In this document: positions 21,243-34,556 of the stretch, one piece after another
Layout: each line of letters starts with the position of its first letter
How positions within the stretch are numbered: position 1 is the stretch's first letter
Source of the DNA: Aldrovandia affinis
Taxonomy: Eukaryota; Chordata; Actinopteri; Notacanthiformes; Halosauridae
Direction: 5' to 3'
Length of the DNA: 64,000 nucleotides
Assembly (NCBI GenBank): GCA_029706075.1
Contig: JAINUG010000108.1
Coordinates: 1,984,001 to 2,048,000 of the forward strand
The notes under the pieces: generated by a model
What the model was told of the DNA's origin: nothing
Database searches by the model: none
What the model saw: only the letters and a program-made list of their open reading frames with translations
Program-made: the position numbers and the translations under genes

Positions 21243-22630
21243 CTGAAACACACAGAGCAAAAGTGTCAGCCATTAACATAACATTAACATAACATTAACA
21301 TAGATGGACAATGAAGCCTGTGGAAGTGGAAGCGAGTGTGTCCGCATATGTGCACATCAACTCACATTTCTTCATAAATCACACTGCTGATCTGTTCATC
21401 TTGAATTGTCCTTTCACCTTTTTTCAACAATAAACTAAATCGAGATAGGGAACAATATTTCACTGAAACTCTCCTTATTCATTGGCTCACCTTTTCAATT
21501 TGTTTTCAGCCCAGTAACATAGAACCAGAGCAACAAATGAATGAATTAAAGTAACGCAGGACTCGACTATGCCCTGTGTGGGGGTTATTTCTGTGCGCTA
21601 GGACAAAGCCTCCGCTACCAGGACACAGAACCTCCCCAACGTCCTCCAGGGGAACACAGATTTGTGGGACACGTTTACTGTACCCACAGCAGGGCTCTAA
21701 GTGCAGCACTTACTCAACTCTGAGTGCAGTCTAAAGGAGTGCGTGCGAAGGACCTTCTCGAGTCGAGTCATAGATTATCAAATCAAGGTTATCATTCCGT
21801 TGGGGAGGACGACGACAAGCAGACCTTGTCCTTTGGTTTATTCAGTAACATGTAGCATAAATTCAAATAGTTCCAAATTGGCGTTTGATTAAGAACTACT
21901 GGGACCTCCATTGTTAAAGTTGTCGTAACTCTCTTAATGTATGAGTGTTAAACACTGTCAGCCGTAGGCTATAAATGATATCAATTTACGAGGGACGTGG
22001 CGTTCCATATTCCATAACCCGGTCACGTGACCAAGTTTAAACTGAAAATGACTGCGGTTACGCCATCTTGCTCAAGGGTGCAGGTGCAGTGCGCCCCCTA
22101 GTGGCCCACATCACTCACGTCCACCGTCCCTAACCGCTGTTCCACGGAGCAGCTCGCGGTACGCTTAGTGTACACAACTAGTCCCCGTGGCATATTTCCA
22201 TATCGGGCCGGGCAGAACTCGTTCGTAAACAGAGGACACTTAAACTAATGCAGGTCCACTCGAAGAAACGTATTCGGAATAACAAACCTGTGGCGTTTCA
22301 CTTTACATTCGGGAGTAAACACGATGCGGTCGCGGCGCGCGGTGTTTAGAGTGTGTGCGGTAATTGCGGGTTCTGGGACATTTCAGCGCTGGCTGTAGAC
22401 CAGGTGGTAATATATGGTTCTGTTCTCCCACTCGAAGCGAGCGTGCCAGTGAAGCGTGACAATTAAGTCTGTGTGACAGCAGTTCCTCTTTGTGTACAAT
22501 TCACCGCTCTGTTATATTTCTTGTGCACGATGACGGCAAGCTGAAAGCAGGTTGATGAAAGCAGAATAATTCATGTTTACACTCTTCTGATACCAGATGT
22601 TTGGCTGGTCATTTTCTATATTGAAATACA

Positions 22631-23132
22631 GACAACTGCCAAAATAAAGGAAACACTTGAAGGGTTCTGGTGTGGGGTGCATTTTCCTGGCATGGTTTAG
22701 GTCCACTCAACCCCTTAGAGGGCAAGGTAAATGGCGATTAATACAAAGCCATTCTGAGTGATCACCCTCATCCTGTGGTGAAGTATTTCTATCCTGATGG
22801 GAGAGTTCTATTCCAGGATGACAATGCCCCCATCCACAGGGCAGGAGTGCTCACTGAGCATGAAAATGATGTAAACCATATGCCATATGGCTGTCTCAGT
22901 CACCAGATCTCAACCCAGTTGAACACTTATTCTGGAGCGTCGCTTGAAACAGCGTTTTCCACCACCATCAACAAAACACCAAATTAATTTATCATGGAAG
23001 AATAGTGTTGCATCCCTCCAAAATAGTTCCAGACACTTGTAGAATCTGTGCCACTGAAGCTGTTCTGGCAATTCATGGTGGCCCAGCGCCCTATTAAGAC
23101 CCTTTATGTTGGTGTTTCCTTTATTTTGGACA
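22631..23132 (+). mobile_element. Tc1/mariner-type element, internally deleted copy A
   Basis: The ends are inverted: aactgccaaaataaaggaaa at the left and the reverse complement of ccaaaataaaggaaacacc at the right. Inside, a decayed reading frame retains DGRVLFQDDNAPIHRAG, the middle aspartate region of a Tc1-type DDE transposase. The DNA-binding N-terminus is missing and the frame is broken before the third catalytic residue. A related copy lies at 60417-60922. Confidence 0.75.
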
Positions 23133-24609
23133 AACCTGGTTCACTCAGCACTCCCTCTTGTGGTGAAAATTTGGAATTATTTTATGATTTTTCTATTTGA
23201 ATGTTTTGAAACCAGAATGACACACTGAAGTCAGTGCTTGACATTCCTCCTCTTTCTAATCCCCGAGCGATGAACAGACAAATCGATTAAGATTTATTAT
23301 TTAAAAATATAAATGCTAAGAACTTCAAAGCATGTCCAGGGGGCTATCCAGAAACTTTTAAGCGATTTATATTCACTGAGATATTGACATTTCTTTGCGT
23401 TTGAGCTGAAACCAAGTGCCAATCTTTCTATTTCCTGTCACCCAGAATGCACTGTAAACCTGGTCAGATTGCATGTTCCTGTGAGCACAGATGAACAAGA
23501 GTGATATAAAACAAAACGTAAACGCAGTCAATCCCAAAGCAGCTTGGCATTTGAGCAGATCAGAATAAATGTGTGTGTACAGTACACAGGTTTACAGTAG
23601 CTAAGTGTTTCCACTTAACAGGGGGAACGCAGCGGACCACCCAGGTGCAGCGTTGCATCATGGGCTTTGTAGTACCGTTGACTTATCCTGAAGTGGGTCG
23701 GCATCTGTGAAAAGACTCCAAACGAACTTGCTCAACTTCCTGGTTAGCAAAGCTCACACAGAGCCTCATAATGTGGATAGCGTCTATCGTAAACCTAAAG
23801 AACAATGATTTAAAAAATCGAAGGTCTTCAGTGGAGATCACCTTTAAGCTCGCGGCTTGAGTGTGTTGTCGATGAAGTCTAGCCTCCCGCCGGTTGCGTG
23901 GGAAACGCGCTGGGACTGATTGGTCTATTATGCCCATCGACCGTTTAAAGCCTGTCTTAAAGGGCTTCCACGCTCATTCTTCGGCGGTCTGGCCGGTGTC
24001 CCAGTCTGGCCCTGACGTGCTTTGTGCACCGTTTTCGGTAAACCCCCCCGAGTAACTCTAGCCCTGCCTGCGGACCGCGGCGCTGCCCGACCCCGCTGGA
24101 CCCTCCCCCTGGCGCGGGACGGCCCGTTGACGGCCGGCTGAAACCAGAGCCCCCGGGACGCCTCTGTGATCCCTTCCCCTCAAGGGCGCTGTCGCGACGC
24201 GGGCCGCCCTACCTAGCGGAAACAGTGGCGATGGGGACGTCCGCTCCTGCCCGCTGAGGGACGGGGGGGCCTGCAGCTCTACGGTCGATTCGGCACCTGT
24301 TCAGAGCGGTGGGGACACCTCAAATCACACGACAATACTGATCATTCTGACAGCGCTGACAGGTTTTTTTTCCTCCGCTTTGTCTTTTGCGCCTTCCCGT
24401 GTGATAAGATTACACGCGTGCGTGTTGACTGGCGTTTGTGTTCATGTGTATTTTGGTTATGTTTGACAGGCTGTGATAGTCCGTCAAGTCACGGCGACGA
24501 TTTTGACGAGCCAGCCAGGAGATGAAAAACGTATTTGAGGATATTTCGCCACAAGGACAAACCGCCCGTGGTGAAAGTGATGCGCTGAGATCCCGCGTAC
24601 GCCACTCAC

Positions 24610-24695
24610 CTGTCAATCTCCAGCTCCCTCTGTCTCAGGAGGCCCTCTTTGATCTTCACCAGAGTGTTCATGGGCAGGGGAGCGCCCCCTAGCGT
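24610..24695 (-). CDS. CEP85L: CEP85L exon before the coiled coil
   Basis: 86 bases between acceptor tctcctacag and donor acag|gtgagt. Phase 0 at the start, with AG left for the next exon. It encodes TLGGAPLPMNTLVKIKEGLL followed by RQRELEID. Human CEP85L has LKIKEGLLRQKEIVIDR here. On its 5' side is the 21.6-kb intron that holds phospholamban. Confidence 0.9.
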
Positions 24696-24837
24696 CTGTA
24701 GGAGAAAAAGCGAGTCATCGGTTAATAGTGCCATTGTTTTAGCCACCGATTTAGCGGATTCCTTAATCAAGAACCTAAGAATACACGATGACAATAACAG
24801 GCCGTTTCGGGCCTGTCTAGGTTAGTCGTTTACCTAC

Positions 24838-24945
24838 AGTCGACAGAATACCCAGTACTGCATCCAGCCTGGATTTGAATACCCCAACCGTCTCTGCTTC
24901 TACTACGTGACCATGACGGTAAGCCGTTCCACACATTGACAACAA
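24838..24945 (-). repeat. Non-LTR retrotransposon 3'-end remnant
   Basis: Homologous to 28214-28330 (shared cagtactgcat and ctctgcttctactacc-like blocks). On the minus strand both resemble the end of LINE reverse transcriptase ORFs. This copy sits just upstream of the CEP85L exon at 24610-24695. Confidence 0.5.
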
Positions 24946-26756
24946 ATGCATTATTTTAAGTCACGTCAATCCTCGGGCGAACAGGGCACTGTCGAGTTGA
25001 GGAGCAGACCACTGGCGTCTCTGTGCCTCTCCACACACACGAACGTGGTCTCTCTTGCTAAATGCCCTTTAGCGGCGCTCTACCCTTTAGGGACACTACA
25101 GAATACGTCTCCTCGGAGACGAGCGACATACTCCTGTATACACACACAAATAAATCACTTTCAAAAAGGTTAGTAGCAAAATGTTAATGAGTAAACTACA
25201 GCCGAGAAACGATACATCTTGCAATCCCAAAATGACGGCAAAAGATAATTACCCTCAAACATAAACCCTCCGGGTTTCGTTAAAATGGGCCTGACCATTA
25301 AGACGTCAAGCTGGGACACTTATGATTTTTGAGAATGTGGGAGAGAAGTCAGTTTCCGAGTATCGACCGGGCGTAATGCCAAGCACCAAATAAGTAAACA
25401 GGGATAATAATTTATTCTCATACTTGAGATAGATCAGCCATATCAGGGCTGCTCATGCTCAAAATGTCCAAACACCCACCCGTTTTCCAGCCACGCAAAC
25501 GTGCATTCGGGCACGAAAGCACGCGCACATACGCACACACGTTTCCACATGACATGTAGCAAAGCTTGCAGGTGAGAGTGAGTAACAAGTCATTGCATTT
25601 TTAAATAGCAATCCCTTAGTGACTAATCTCATATAACATAACAAGTGGAAGGTGCCAGATGGAGCTGATGCAGCTCCCCCCAAGCCCACCCCACCCCCGT
25701 GAGGAACTGCCTAACGTCACGCTGATTTATAGGCTGCTGAAAGGATCGCGATATAGGTCATATATGGGTCATATATGATGTCATATCCTCCTTAGCCAGA
25801 AGCACCACAGCCTTGCAGGCCTCAGGCCACGGAATACACGAGTAGGTCCTTACAGAACGTTACGCGGGTCGTTAGTGAACATTAGTGTCATAGAACGCAT
25901 TTACAATGTACAGTCACATATGGGGCCCGTAGATCATATCTACCCAGATGTAAAAATAAAAATATTGGTTTTCCTTAAGGCGGGGAAACAAAACGACTTG
26001 TAGGAACGTGGCATTGTGGCATTTGAATGCTGCCGTCGTCGCTTTGACGCGACTGATCGCTCAAAGGGGAAACGCTGGAGCCCAATCTTGTGGCTAATTT
26101 TCGTAATCCATGCAAATCTTTACATTATTATAATCATTGAAATAGGCCCGACAACGTGACACAAATCACCGTTATGTAGAATTGTGACATACGGGATATT
26201 ATCACGAGGGCCCCCTCCTTCAACCACACAGGCGTCATATCTCTGCCTGAGGGGGGCACATCAAAACTCCCCAAGGGAATTTGTGCTTTGAATGACCAGA
26301 CTACACGATTTACGTACATAACTACATGCATCGCTTTGCGCATTATTTTTTTCTTCTTCTTCATATCAGATGTTCGTTACCCTATATTTTAATTGCCTCT
26401 TTAAAATAGTCGTATCGTTTTTCCACTGCTCCTGTCCAAGTTGTCCCGCGGCCAGGCTAAAAATACCTCCCTGTTAATGCCCCGTGTATCAGCGGGGCGC
26501 TGCGGTCTCTTGAAATGCGTGGTGTTGAATAGCTCCGGCCGGCTCTGTCCCGCTCGCGGGCCTGCCCTGATGATATGAACCAGGTGGTCCGGCATCGCCC
26601 CGTACCCCCGGCCCTACTTCACATTGCTCAGGCTATTTTTAAAAGCCGTTGTGCCAGGCCGCAGAGGGTGGGGGGTGACCGCAGAGACAGAGACGACCGA
26701 AGAATCCGCCACAAAACAGAAATAAACGACCGTTCTGGTGTGTAGTGTAGGGCTGC
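24946..26756. other. CEP85L intron segment, nothing recognised
   Basis: Unique-looking intronic DNA with no supported exon. Several short open frames lack splice context. Confidence 0.4.
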
Positions 26757-26990
26757 TGGCAGTATAGCGTAATGGTTAGGGAGCTGGGCTTGTAACTCAG
26801 AGTTTGCAGCTTCAATTCCCAGGCGGGGGGCACTGTGGTTGTACCCTTGAGCAAGGTACTTAACCTGAATTGCTTCAGTAAAAAAATATCCAGCTGTATA
26901 AATGGATTGCATGTAAAGGAATGTAAACTGTGTAAGTCGCTCTGGATAAAGAGCGTCTGCTAAATGCCTAAAATGTCAATGTAAATGTCT
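26757..26990 (+). repeat. V-SINE-like element, family A
   Basis: Complete copy: head gcgtaatggttagggagctg, middle cccttgagcaaggtacttaa, tail cgctctggataaagagcgtc. Lies in the large CEP85L intron. Confidence 0.8.
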
Positions 26991-27469
26991 TGGGGGTGGC
27001 GGGGACTGACCCGCCGCCCAAAAAAGCTCCCCGCTAAAGGGGCGAGCAAACAGGCTGCTGCTGGGAGGACTCGTATAGGGGAAGTTTCCACTGCAGCTGT
27101 GTGGGCCCAGGGGCTGAGGGCTGGGGGGCTGGTCCGACAGGACGTGGTTACGCTGATCCGGCCGACCCGTCCCTGGATCTGGCGCTGATCACAGTGCCGT
27201 TACATCAGAGGTCCGCAGTGGCTCGGCATGAGGCGGGAGGCGGGTTGGAGGGGGTGCAGCAGGACGTGGGGGGGCCGTTAGCTGCTCTGCTGCCTGGCTT
27301 TGTTTTGGCACGGATTAGACGATGGAAACCCAGAACGCCGTGCCCTCTGTTTCCGCCCGTTTGGGTTCCCATCTTTCAAAAGGCCCGGTTATTACCGGCT
27401 GGCAAGGACACAGGCAGCATCTGAGCGTCCCGGTGACGCAAACAGATGCAGACGTGCCGTCTGGGTGAA

Positions 27470-27640
27470 AGGGTGTGTGCGCGCGTGTATGAGCGCGAGC
27501 CTGTGTCCGTATGCGGAAACGTGTGTGTGAGCATGTGTGTGTACGTACGTTTGCTCGTGTGTGAGTGTATGTGTGTGTGTGGGCGCATATGTATGAGGGT
27601 GTGCATTTGTATGTGTGTGTGTGTGTGTGTGTGCGTGTTG
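27470..27640. repeat. GT-rich simple-sequence region
   Basis: Imperfect tgtgtg-rich stretch that ends in a purer (GT)n run at about 27611-27633. Histidine/threonine-rich open frames on the opposite strand come from this repeat. Confidence 0.85.
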
Positions 27641-28213
27641 AGAATGGGAGCGACCCAGTAATCCTTTTTTTATTTTTTATTCTCACATTCACACAGAAAA
27701 TAGAACTGCTGAGCCTGTAGTAAAAAAAACAAAACAAGTGTGGTGCAGTGGTAAAAACATGCGCTCCCTAGGGCGCGTCGCTGAAAACCCCACTGCCTTT
27801 TAAGCACAGGAAAAAAAAAACCTCCCCAGCGACAGGAAGTCACGTTCACAGCAGCCTCCCGCCGCCGGCTAATTCGGGACGAGGGGTTGTGGATGCGGTC
27901 CAATAGCGTCCTCTGTGACGCTGCTGCGAATCTGGGTCTGGATACCCAGGAGTGCCCGGGGACCCGGACGCACTCACAACCCAGACAGAGGGAACCGCCC
28001 ACAGGGCCCGGAGAGGAAGCCCGTCCTCCAGCCCCACCCTCTGCAGGCACCACCAGACTCGCATTCAGACACAAGCCAGCCCAGCGGTGATCGATCTCTC
28101 AACTGGTCAAGAAGAGGGTTCTTTGACTGTGTTCGACTTTAGCGTTTATGTTATGTTTATGTTAGCATCGATCTTCATAAGAACAGAAGAACACAGGCTC
28201 GTCATGTCCCAAT

Positions 28214-28330
28214 CTAAAGAGCATCCAGTACTGCATCTAGCCTGGACTTGAATAGCCCAAGTGTTTCTGCCTCTACTACCCGACCTGGCAAGCTCTTCCA
28301 GGCATTGACAACTCTCTGTGTAATGCTATA
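28214..28330 (-). repeat. Non-LTR retrotransposon reverse-transcriptase 3' remnant
   Basis: Minus-strand translation contains RVVNAWKSLPGRVVEAETLG and LFKSRLDAVLDAL. This matches the WNSLP-VV-A-S-FK-RLD signature near the end of many LINE ORF2 proteins. Only the last few dozen codons remain. Confidence 0.65.
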
Positions 28331-28621
28331 ATGGAAGACATTAAGTAATGCACACCCTCGTGTGATCCAGAAGGGAAGACATTGAGTCATTGGTACATTT
28401 GCATTAATCGGGCCTGCCGTTAATGACATGAAAATGAAATGCTGCACTGAAATGAGTCTCCGGTGCCAATGTGGTCTTCACGTATTATCTGGCCGTATAG
28501 TTGTGTGACTTGGATCACCTCCCTATTTAACTGGATTTTTTCACTGTGCAAGCAAGCTGGTGTCAAAACAGTTCCAGACACGTCCAGATTCCAACTTAGC
28601 TTAGCGTTCATTCAGTGTTTA

Positions 28622-29062
28622 TTACAGGCATTTAGCGACATTTCCTTACATACAATCCATTCATACAGCTGGATATTTCTGGATATATCTCTCTAGGGGT
28701 GGCGGTGGCTCAGTGGTTAGCGACACGGGCTGGCAAGGGTTGCTGGGTTGAATCCCAGGAAGGCTGAATGAGAAAACAATGAACTGGAAACGGAGGGATG
28801 CTAGTTCAGTTCCTGGGACACTGAACCCTTGAGCAAGGCACTGCTCCAGGGGCGCCGTACTATGGCTGACCCTGCACTCTGACCTCTCTTAGGAGAAATA
28901 TGCAGAAATAATTCATAATATTATTTTTTACTGAAGCAAGTCAGGTTAAGTACCTTGCTGAAGGGTACAACAGTGGTGCCCCACCTGAATTCGAACCTGC
29001 AACCTTTCCGTTACAACCGGTTACAACCCAGTTCCCTAACCATTATACTAAACTCCATTATA
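28622..29062 (-). repeat. Family A SINE split by insertion of another SINE
   Basis: Two parts of one minus-strand family A copy lie at about 28622-28680 (tail and catacagctggatat) and 28925-29062 (actgaagcaagtcaggttaa through the tRNA head). A plus-strand element at about 28690-28900 lies between them. It has its own tRNA-like head (ggtggctcagtggttagcga) and body (cccttgagcaaggcactgct). The ctggatat motif is repeated at the insertion point. Confidence 0.65.
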
Positions 29063-29787
29063 CAAACTGTGACTGCAGGTGGGCCAGCTAAAGTACACAA
29101 CAGGTGGGGCTGGAGACTGAAAGGGTGTCACGGAATCCAATGCTATTAGTGGGGATGGTGGCGCTTGTGTTACGTGAGGCTAAAACAACAAGCAGCAAGT
29201 GGCACGGCGAGCTAGTTATAATCAGTGTCACACGAGTCGAACACGCTGCGAACATGTTGACATTACTTGGCTACAGGAATCACGGGTGAGTTTAAAAGGT
29301 CAGCTGAGCTACCACACACCTGTCACCAGACTTGTTCATTAGTTTGAGCACTTTTTTTTTTCTTCTTTTTTTTTAGCAAACTAGCTTATTAGCTGACTTA
29401 GTATTTTTTATACCTCATAAACAAAGCTGTTCATTGCCCGTCGTTTAGGTAATAGCAATTATCCTTCTGACAAACCAGAAAAGGTGCGTACACATCAACA
29501 ACTATCAACGTATCAACAACTCTGAAAAGTCTCAAGTTTCTAAGCCGCAGTGGGCAGTGAAAAAAAAAAAGAAAAAAAAAAAAGAAACGCGTCCCATTAG
29601 AAAAGCAATCAGACTGGAGTCGGGCGACCCCGCCCAGCGCAGGGAAACTCATTTATTACTAAACAGCTCTAAAAATAAAGTCCTGCTACTGTCCGCGATG
29701 GTCTTAACTCTCCTCCTGCTGAGAGCCCTGTCTCTGCCCGGTCTCCAGTGACAAAACACAAGCACAGGAGCGAGACCATCTTCGAGA

Positions 29788-29823
29788 CCCCACCCCCACC
29801 CCCACCCCCACCCCCACCCCCAC
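29788..29823. repeat. (CACCCC)n microsatellite
   Basis: Six units of cccaccc-type hexamer in the CEP85L intron. Confidence 0.95.
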
Positions 29824-30681
29824 GTTAAGCGCAAACCCCACAGGCAGGGAAGTCAAGTTCATGTGCTGGGGAGGGCACGGAGAGGGGGGGCGACGATGGT
29901 GGGGGGGGCGGCCCGCGCACCTGCCCGCTGCCTCCCTCCCGCGCCGCCGCGCAGTCGGGGGCCCAAGGCTCGAGGGGGGGATTGGGCCTGACCTTAGGTG
30001 AATGAGCCTGGGGCATAGCTGTCGTTCCTCAGCAGCTGATAGCGCTCTCCGCTCTGAGGTCATGGGCACATCAGGGGGTGATGGGAGTCAGAGCACGCCC
30101 GGAATCTACTCCCCCATCACCTCCCCAACATCCATACATCCATCAGAGAGCTGGGCCAGCCAGGGGGGGGGGGTTACCCTTGACTACGGTCGCACCCGTT
30201 CACCCCTCCGAGAGCCGGTGGACGAGGTGGCGCAGAGTGGACGACACTTAGCCAGCGTTCGGCGCTGAGTGCAAAGTGACGGCTTCACAGAGCACGGTGG
30301 CCTGTGGGGGAAAACAAAACACACCATCTCCTCTCTGAGCGACCGGCTTCAGAGCAGGTCCCCCGAAAAGAGGGTGGCTTCTGCGGGACGCAGGGCAGAG
30401 GGGCCAGCTGTGCGCTCCCTCACGCACACGCGCACTGCCCCCCGCAGTAATGTGAAGACCGCCGAGCGCTCGTTTGATTTAAAGTGCTGGGATTTACTGG
30501 AGCGAAGAGAGCTCATATTTCGGGAGACATTAATACAGCAGGTCACAGACGGTGCCAGAAGTCTGCCTAACGGTATATGTTGACGAACAAGCAGGAGAGA
30601 AAAACCCATATTGACAGACATGAAAAGAGTGACAACAAAACTCAGTGCACCGATAATTAGGATAGGATAACATAAGCCAAT

Positions 30682-30822
30682 TAGCAGCAGATGCTTTTAT
30701 CCAAAGCGACTTACAGTAATGAATGCACATATTTTTCAGTATATCTGGTCCCAGTGGGAAACGAACCCACAACCTAAGCGTTGTTGGCGCCAAGCTCTAC
30801 CCACTGAGCCACACAGAACCGC
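30682..30822 (-). repeat. tRNA-derived SINE, family B
   Basis: Minus-strand copy with tail gatgcttttatccaaagcga, body ttcagtatatctggtcccag and head ending ctgagccacacag. Confidence 0.8.
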
Positions 30823-33208
30823 ACCGGGGTTCCTGTGTCTTTTGAAATAGAATGAGATATAAAAATATATGTCATTGGTGGCTGGGGTCCAGCTCTTCAT
30901 TAAAAAGTGGCTCTAGAAAGCAGAGGGCAATATCTCTAAATGTTCTATATGACCAGATAACTTGACTAGAGTGTGACAGTGCATTCTATGGTCCATCCTG
31001 ATCAGATGAAGGAGATCTGCTCCTTGTTTATTTCACTGAATTGCTCAGGGGTCCCAGGTGATAGAACTGTTAAATGTAGAGTGTAGACAATCTGGACATC
31101 CTGGCTGCTGCTAGATAAACGATCTTTGGTACATCGCCACGACGGAGAATGACATGAGCGTGGCGGTGAGGGCGAGGGGCGTGGCATTAACACGGTGCGC
31201 GCGCGCGTGGCGTGACATAGCATCCGGTCCGGACGCTACACTGACCAGAGTGCAGTCGGTGCAAACGGAGCGGCCTCCTCCCCTCTGGGCCAGTTAGTTC
31301 ACCTGACACTCACAGCTCGTCCACTCGCTTGCTCACACACAACGCCGCTGAAAGCATGGCCTGTTCCGTCGCGCCGCGACTAAAGACGAGACGCTTAATG
31401 GCATGCCCTCCCATGGAGCGAGGAGGGGCGGCCACGATAAACGCCTGCGTATAAATAGTTCAAGGCATTCTTTACTGGGGGGAGGGTGGGGATGTCTTTA
31501 ATCTGTCTTATTGGTGGGGTCTGGCGGTTGTGGGATCAGACAGTGGGTGGAATGATAAACCTGATAGTCCTCTTGGTTAAAGGAGCTTGTTACTGCGGCC
31601 TTGGGATAGCGTGGAACAACTGGACCCAGGGCCATGGTCTCACCTCCCCCACCCACCCCCATCCCCCATCCCGGCCTGTTAGCACCTTCCAGACCATTGC
31701 TCCTCTGTATCCCCCAATGCACAGGATTAGCACGTGCACAACCTAGTGTAGAATCGCAGAAAACAACTTAGCACTTACACAGCCGGTAGTTACATTAGGT
31801 GCCGCACGTGCCAGAAGCAGGCTTGCTAACATTGAACTTGCTCCGGGGTTAAATGGCTGCATTGTACCCAGGGTCTGAAGGACTGTTTCTCGTCGAGAAG
31901 CGCGTAGGGCGTTCCTAAAGAGCAGGTGGGAGAAGTTCCGTCTCGGAGGAGGCAGATCATTGCCGGCCTCGGGATATTAGCTTGACCTGAAGAATCGCTG
32001 GTGGGCTCGTGAGGGGAGGGCAAATGGAAATAAATAGAGGGTTGAATTGGCTACTAAATTGGGAGAAAAACATGGAAAAATTTGAAACAAATACAAAATA
32101 CAAAATTAAATAAAAAAGTCTCCCAATCTCCATCTGGTTTGATTCAATGCGCAAAGAATGAGGACAAGACATTTCTTTGATGGATGATTTACAATTTGAA
32201 TAACTTGAGCCAGGATTCTTTAGTGGCTATAAGATCAACACCATCCCTTTACTGCATAGAGGCAAGGTAACATCAGCATAGCCGTATTCGTGAGAAGAGT
32301 AAAAACACATACCGCCTGTGATGTTTAAATGCAGGCTGACACGCGCACAGAACATACCTCGTGAAAATACGTGTCAATAATTTATAACAATTCGCAAGTC
32401 TCGATAACCATCGCATTCACAATTTATTATTCTCATTTTCCCACACAGACAGCGTGTTGACAACATAGCCTTGGAAAAGGTCTGCCTGGCTACTGGGAGT
32501 TGCCATGGGAACAGCGCTGGCTGCTTGTCAGAGCGCTGTAAATCCTCACGGGTCCATGTCTAAATGACAGCTGGCAGCACCCCAGGCTAACTGCTTCCAC
32601 CTTGGTGCGATGTGTGGCCGGGGCACCTGGCCCTGCTGCCCGGAGATGTATTATTTTTGGCCGGTCTTGCTCGGTCGACGGAAGCGACGTCCCTGTCCCC
32701 CTGCAACCCCTCCTCCTCCCGCGTCTCCACGGAGCTCTCACTCTGTCACACAACACGGCTAATCTGCCGGCGATTCGCAGAACTTTATCGGAGCCGTCGG
32801 CTTCACTCGCAGCCTCCCAGACACCCGCTTTTCAGCACGTAGACGAGAGCAGAGCTTCGTCCCCCTGACACGCGCACTTTCGACCCCGGAGCTGCCTGTC
32901 GTGTCACGTGCTCTCGTCACAAGCTTCTAATAGGCTGGGCGGTTTTCGCATCCGCAAACGCCAATATTGCTTCACGTTCCTTTTCACGGAAAACACAGCA
33001 AACACAATAAATACAGTATAAAGGTGTACGGAGCACCAGTTTCTTGACAGGTTCCAGTTCGCTTCTCTGTCCTTGCCTGCCGATCACCATAATAACCACA
33101 GGGCTTTGAGTAACCTTCAGGGGCCTGTTCACAGCCCGACAGCTGCTGGTAAAGGGTCTCACCACTCCAAACTCGACGATATTTCATATACTGATATATG
33201 AATAAATT
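30823..33208. other. CEP85L intron segment with a family C tail fragment
   Basis: Apart from the AT-rich fragment at about 31975-32110 (ggctactaaattgggagaaa) no repeat or exon is recognised. Could hold regulatory DNA for PLN. Confidence 0.4.
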
Positions 33209-33870
33209 AGGGGTATGACGGTGTACCACATTATTAAAATATGAAATAATGCTATCATAAACTTAACGTAATACAGTGATAGTAGACTAAATCACGTGGC
33301 AAAAGCTATTTTCACAATATTTCAAAACAATATTTCCCGTTACCCTACTCAAATGTCTAAATAACCCATACTAAATAATATAATACTGGGCCTGGGGTGT
33401 CTGCTAATCCCACCACCTCTTTGGCTGTTTTTACATTTTGTTTTGTTTACAACGCGATTGCGCATGTGCGACAGCGCCTGCCCAGGCAGACGAAAAATAA
33501 CTCTGGCACATTTACAGAAATGTTATCAATGTGCACTGTCCCTGTCAAATAAATGAAAATGAATTAAATGAAAGGGAGCTGTTATTAGCTAGCTAGCTAC
33601 ACGGCATAAATCTCTATTTGCAGTCCCTTAAAAGTTGCGATGTCCGATGCTGAGGCAGTTTGTAATGACGAATTACATTCCCAAAAAGCGAAAACAAATG
33701 TTGTTGTTATTGAGAACGAATCTCCCATCTGTAGAGAATGTGGGAAACATGTAATGGCCAGAGGAGGGAACAGTTCAAACCTTGCATTCCACCTGCGTGA
33801 GCATCATCCTTCACGTTATGCCACCGGGCAGAGCGCTACTCTTTTGCAACAAGTGTCATGGGATGTTTAA
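33209..33870 (+). mobile_element. hAT-type transposon remnant with BED zinc finger
   Basis: The open frame at 33640-33870 begins MSDAEAVCNDE and contains PICRECGKHVMARGG followed by NSSNLAFHLREHHPSRYA. This is a C2H2-type BED finger as found at the N-terminus of ZBED-like hAT transposases. The upstream sequence (taggggtatgacggtgtacc near 33209) resembles the 5' ends of fish hAT elements. No catalytic domain follows, so it is a truncated copy. Confidence 0.6.
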
Positions 33871-34546
33871 TTTAATCAGGACCCGATTTAACGTTTCATC
33901 TGAAAGATGGGGCATTGTGTTTTTCTCTGCTTGGTCCAGAAGAAAGGTTGTCCCCTACTGGCCCACCTATAGTAATTTCAACAACAACAACAACCAGGCT
34001 TTTCTTAGAAAGCTCCAGCCGTCAGGCAGGGGAAAGTCACGGGGTGGAACATACCACCCGGTGTGGTATACACATACGTACATGTGAGTGTGGCACATGG
34101 TTGTGCGTGTGTATATATACATTTATAAATACATTATTTGTGTGTGTTACGCACGACTCAGCCGTGACCTTAGTGCCCAGCTTCTTTTAGGTGACTGAGA
34201 ATTCCGACGGTGCACTGCAACGGGAGGTCTCAAGCACGGAGCGTGCCCCGTTATGAAACGGGCAGGGCGCGGGCCTGGGGTCCAACTGGAGGAAGGAGGC
34301 CTGTGAGCCCCGAGCTTTGAGCACCTCACCCACCAGACAACGCACTTCAGCCGCCGCTTTCCCCTTCGTTACCGCCGCTCCGTTACCTAGCATTGCGCTT
34401 GTGTATCAGCATACCTGAGGCTCTGCCGGGGTGATGGCGGCCAAGAGCAGCCCCTCCCCCCCCACCACGTCCTTTTGTGGTGACGGACATTTTAAAAATG
34501 CGCTTTTCGTGGCCTTGTTTTGGTCCTCGTGAGGCCGGCCAGAGCT

Positions 34547-34556
34547 CCTTATAAGG
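34547..34556. promoter_or_regulatory. Perfect CArG box (SRF-type site)
   Basis: CCTTATAAGG matches CC(A/T)6GG exactly and is palindromic. It lies about 5.3 kb upstream of the PLN start and about 1.2 kb upstream of a candidate first exon. SRF sites are common in muscle-gene control regions, but a single match can arise by chance. Confidence 0.3.

Noticed and set aside
27315-27737. Histidine/threonine-rich 140-codon frame
   Set aside because: Translation of GT-rich simple sequence. No splice context or conserved composition.
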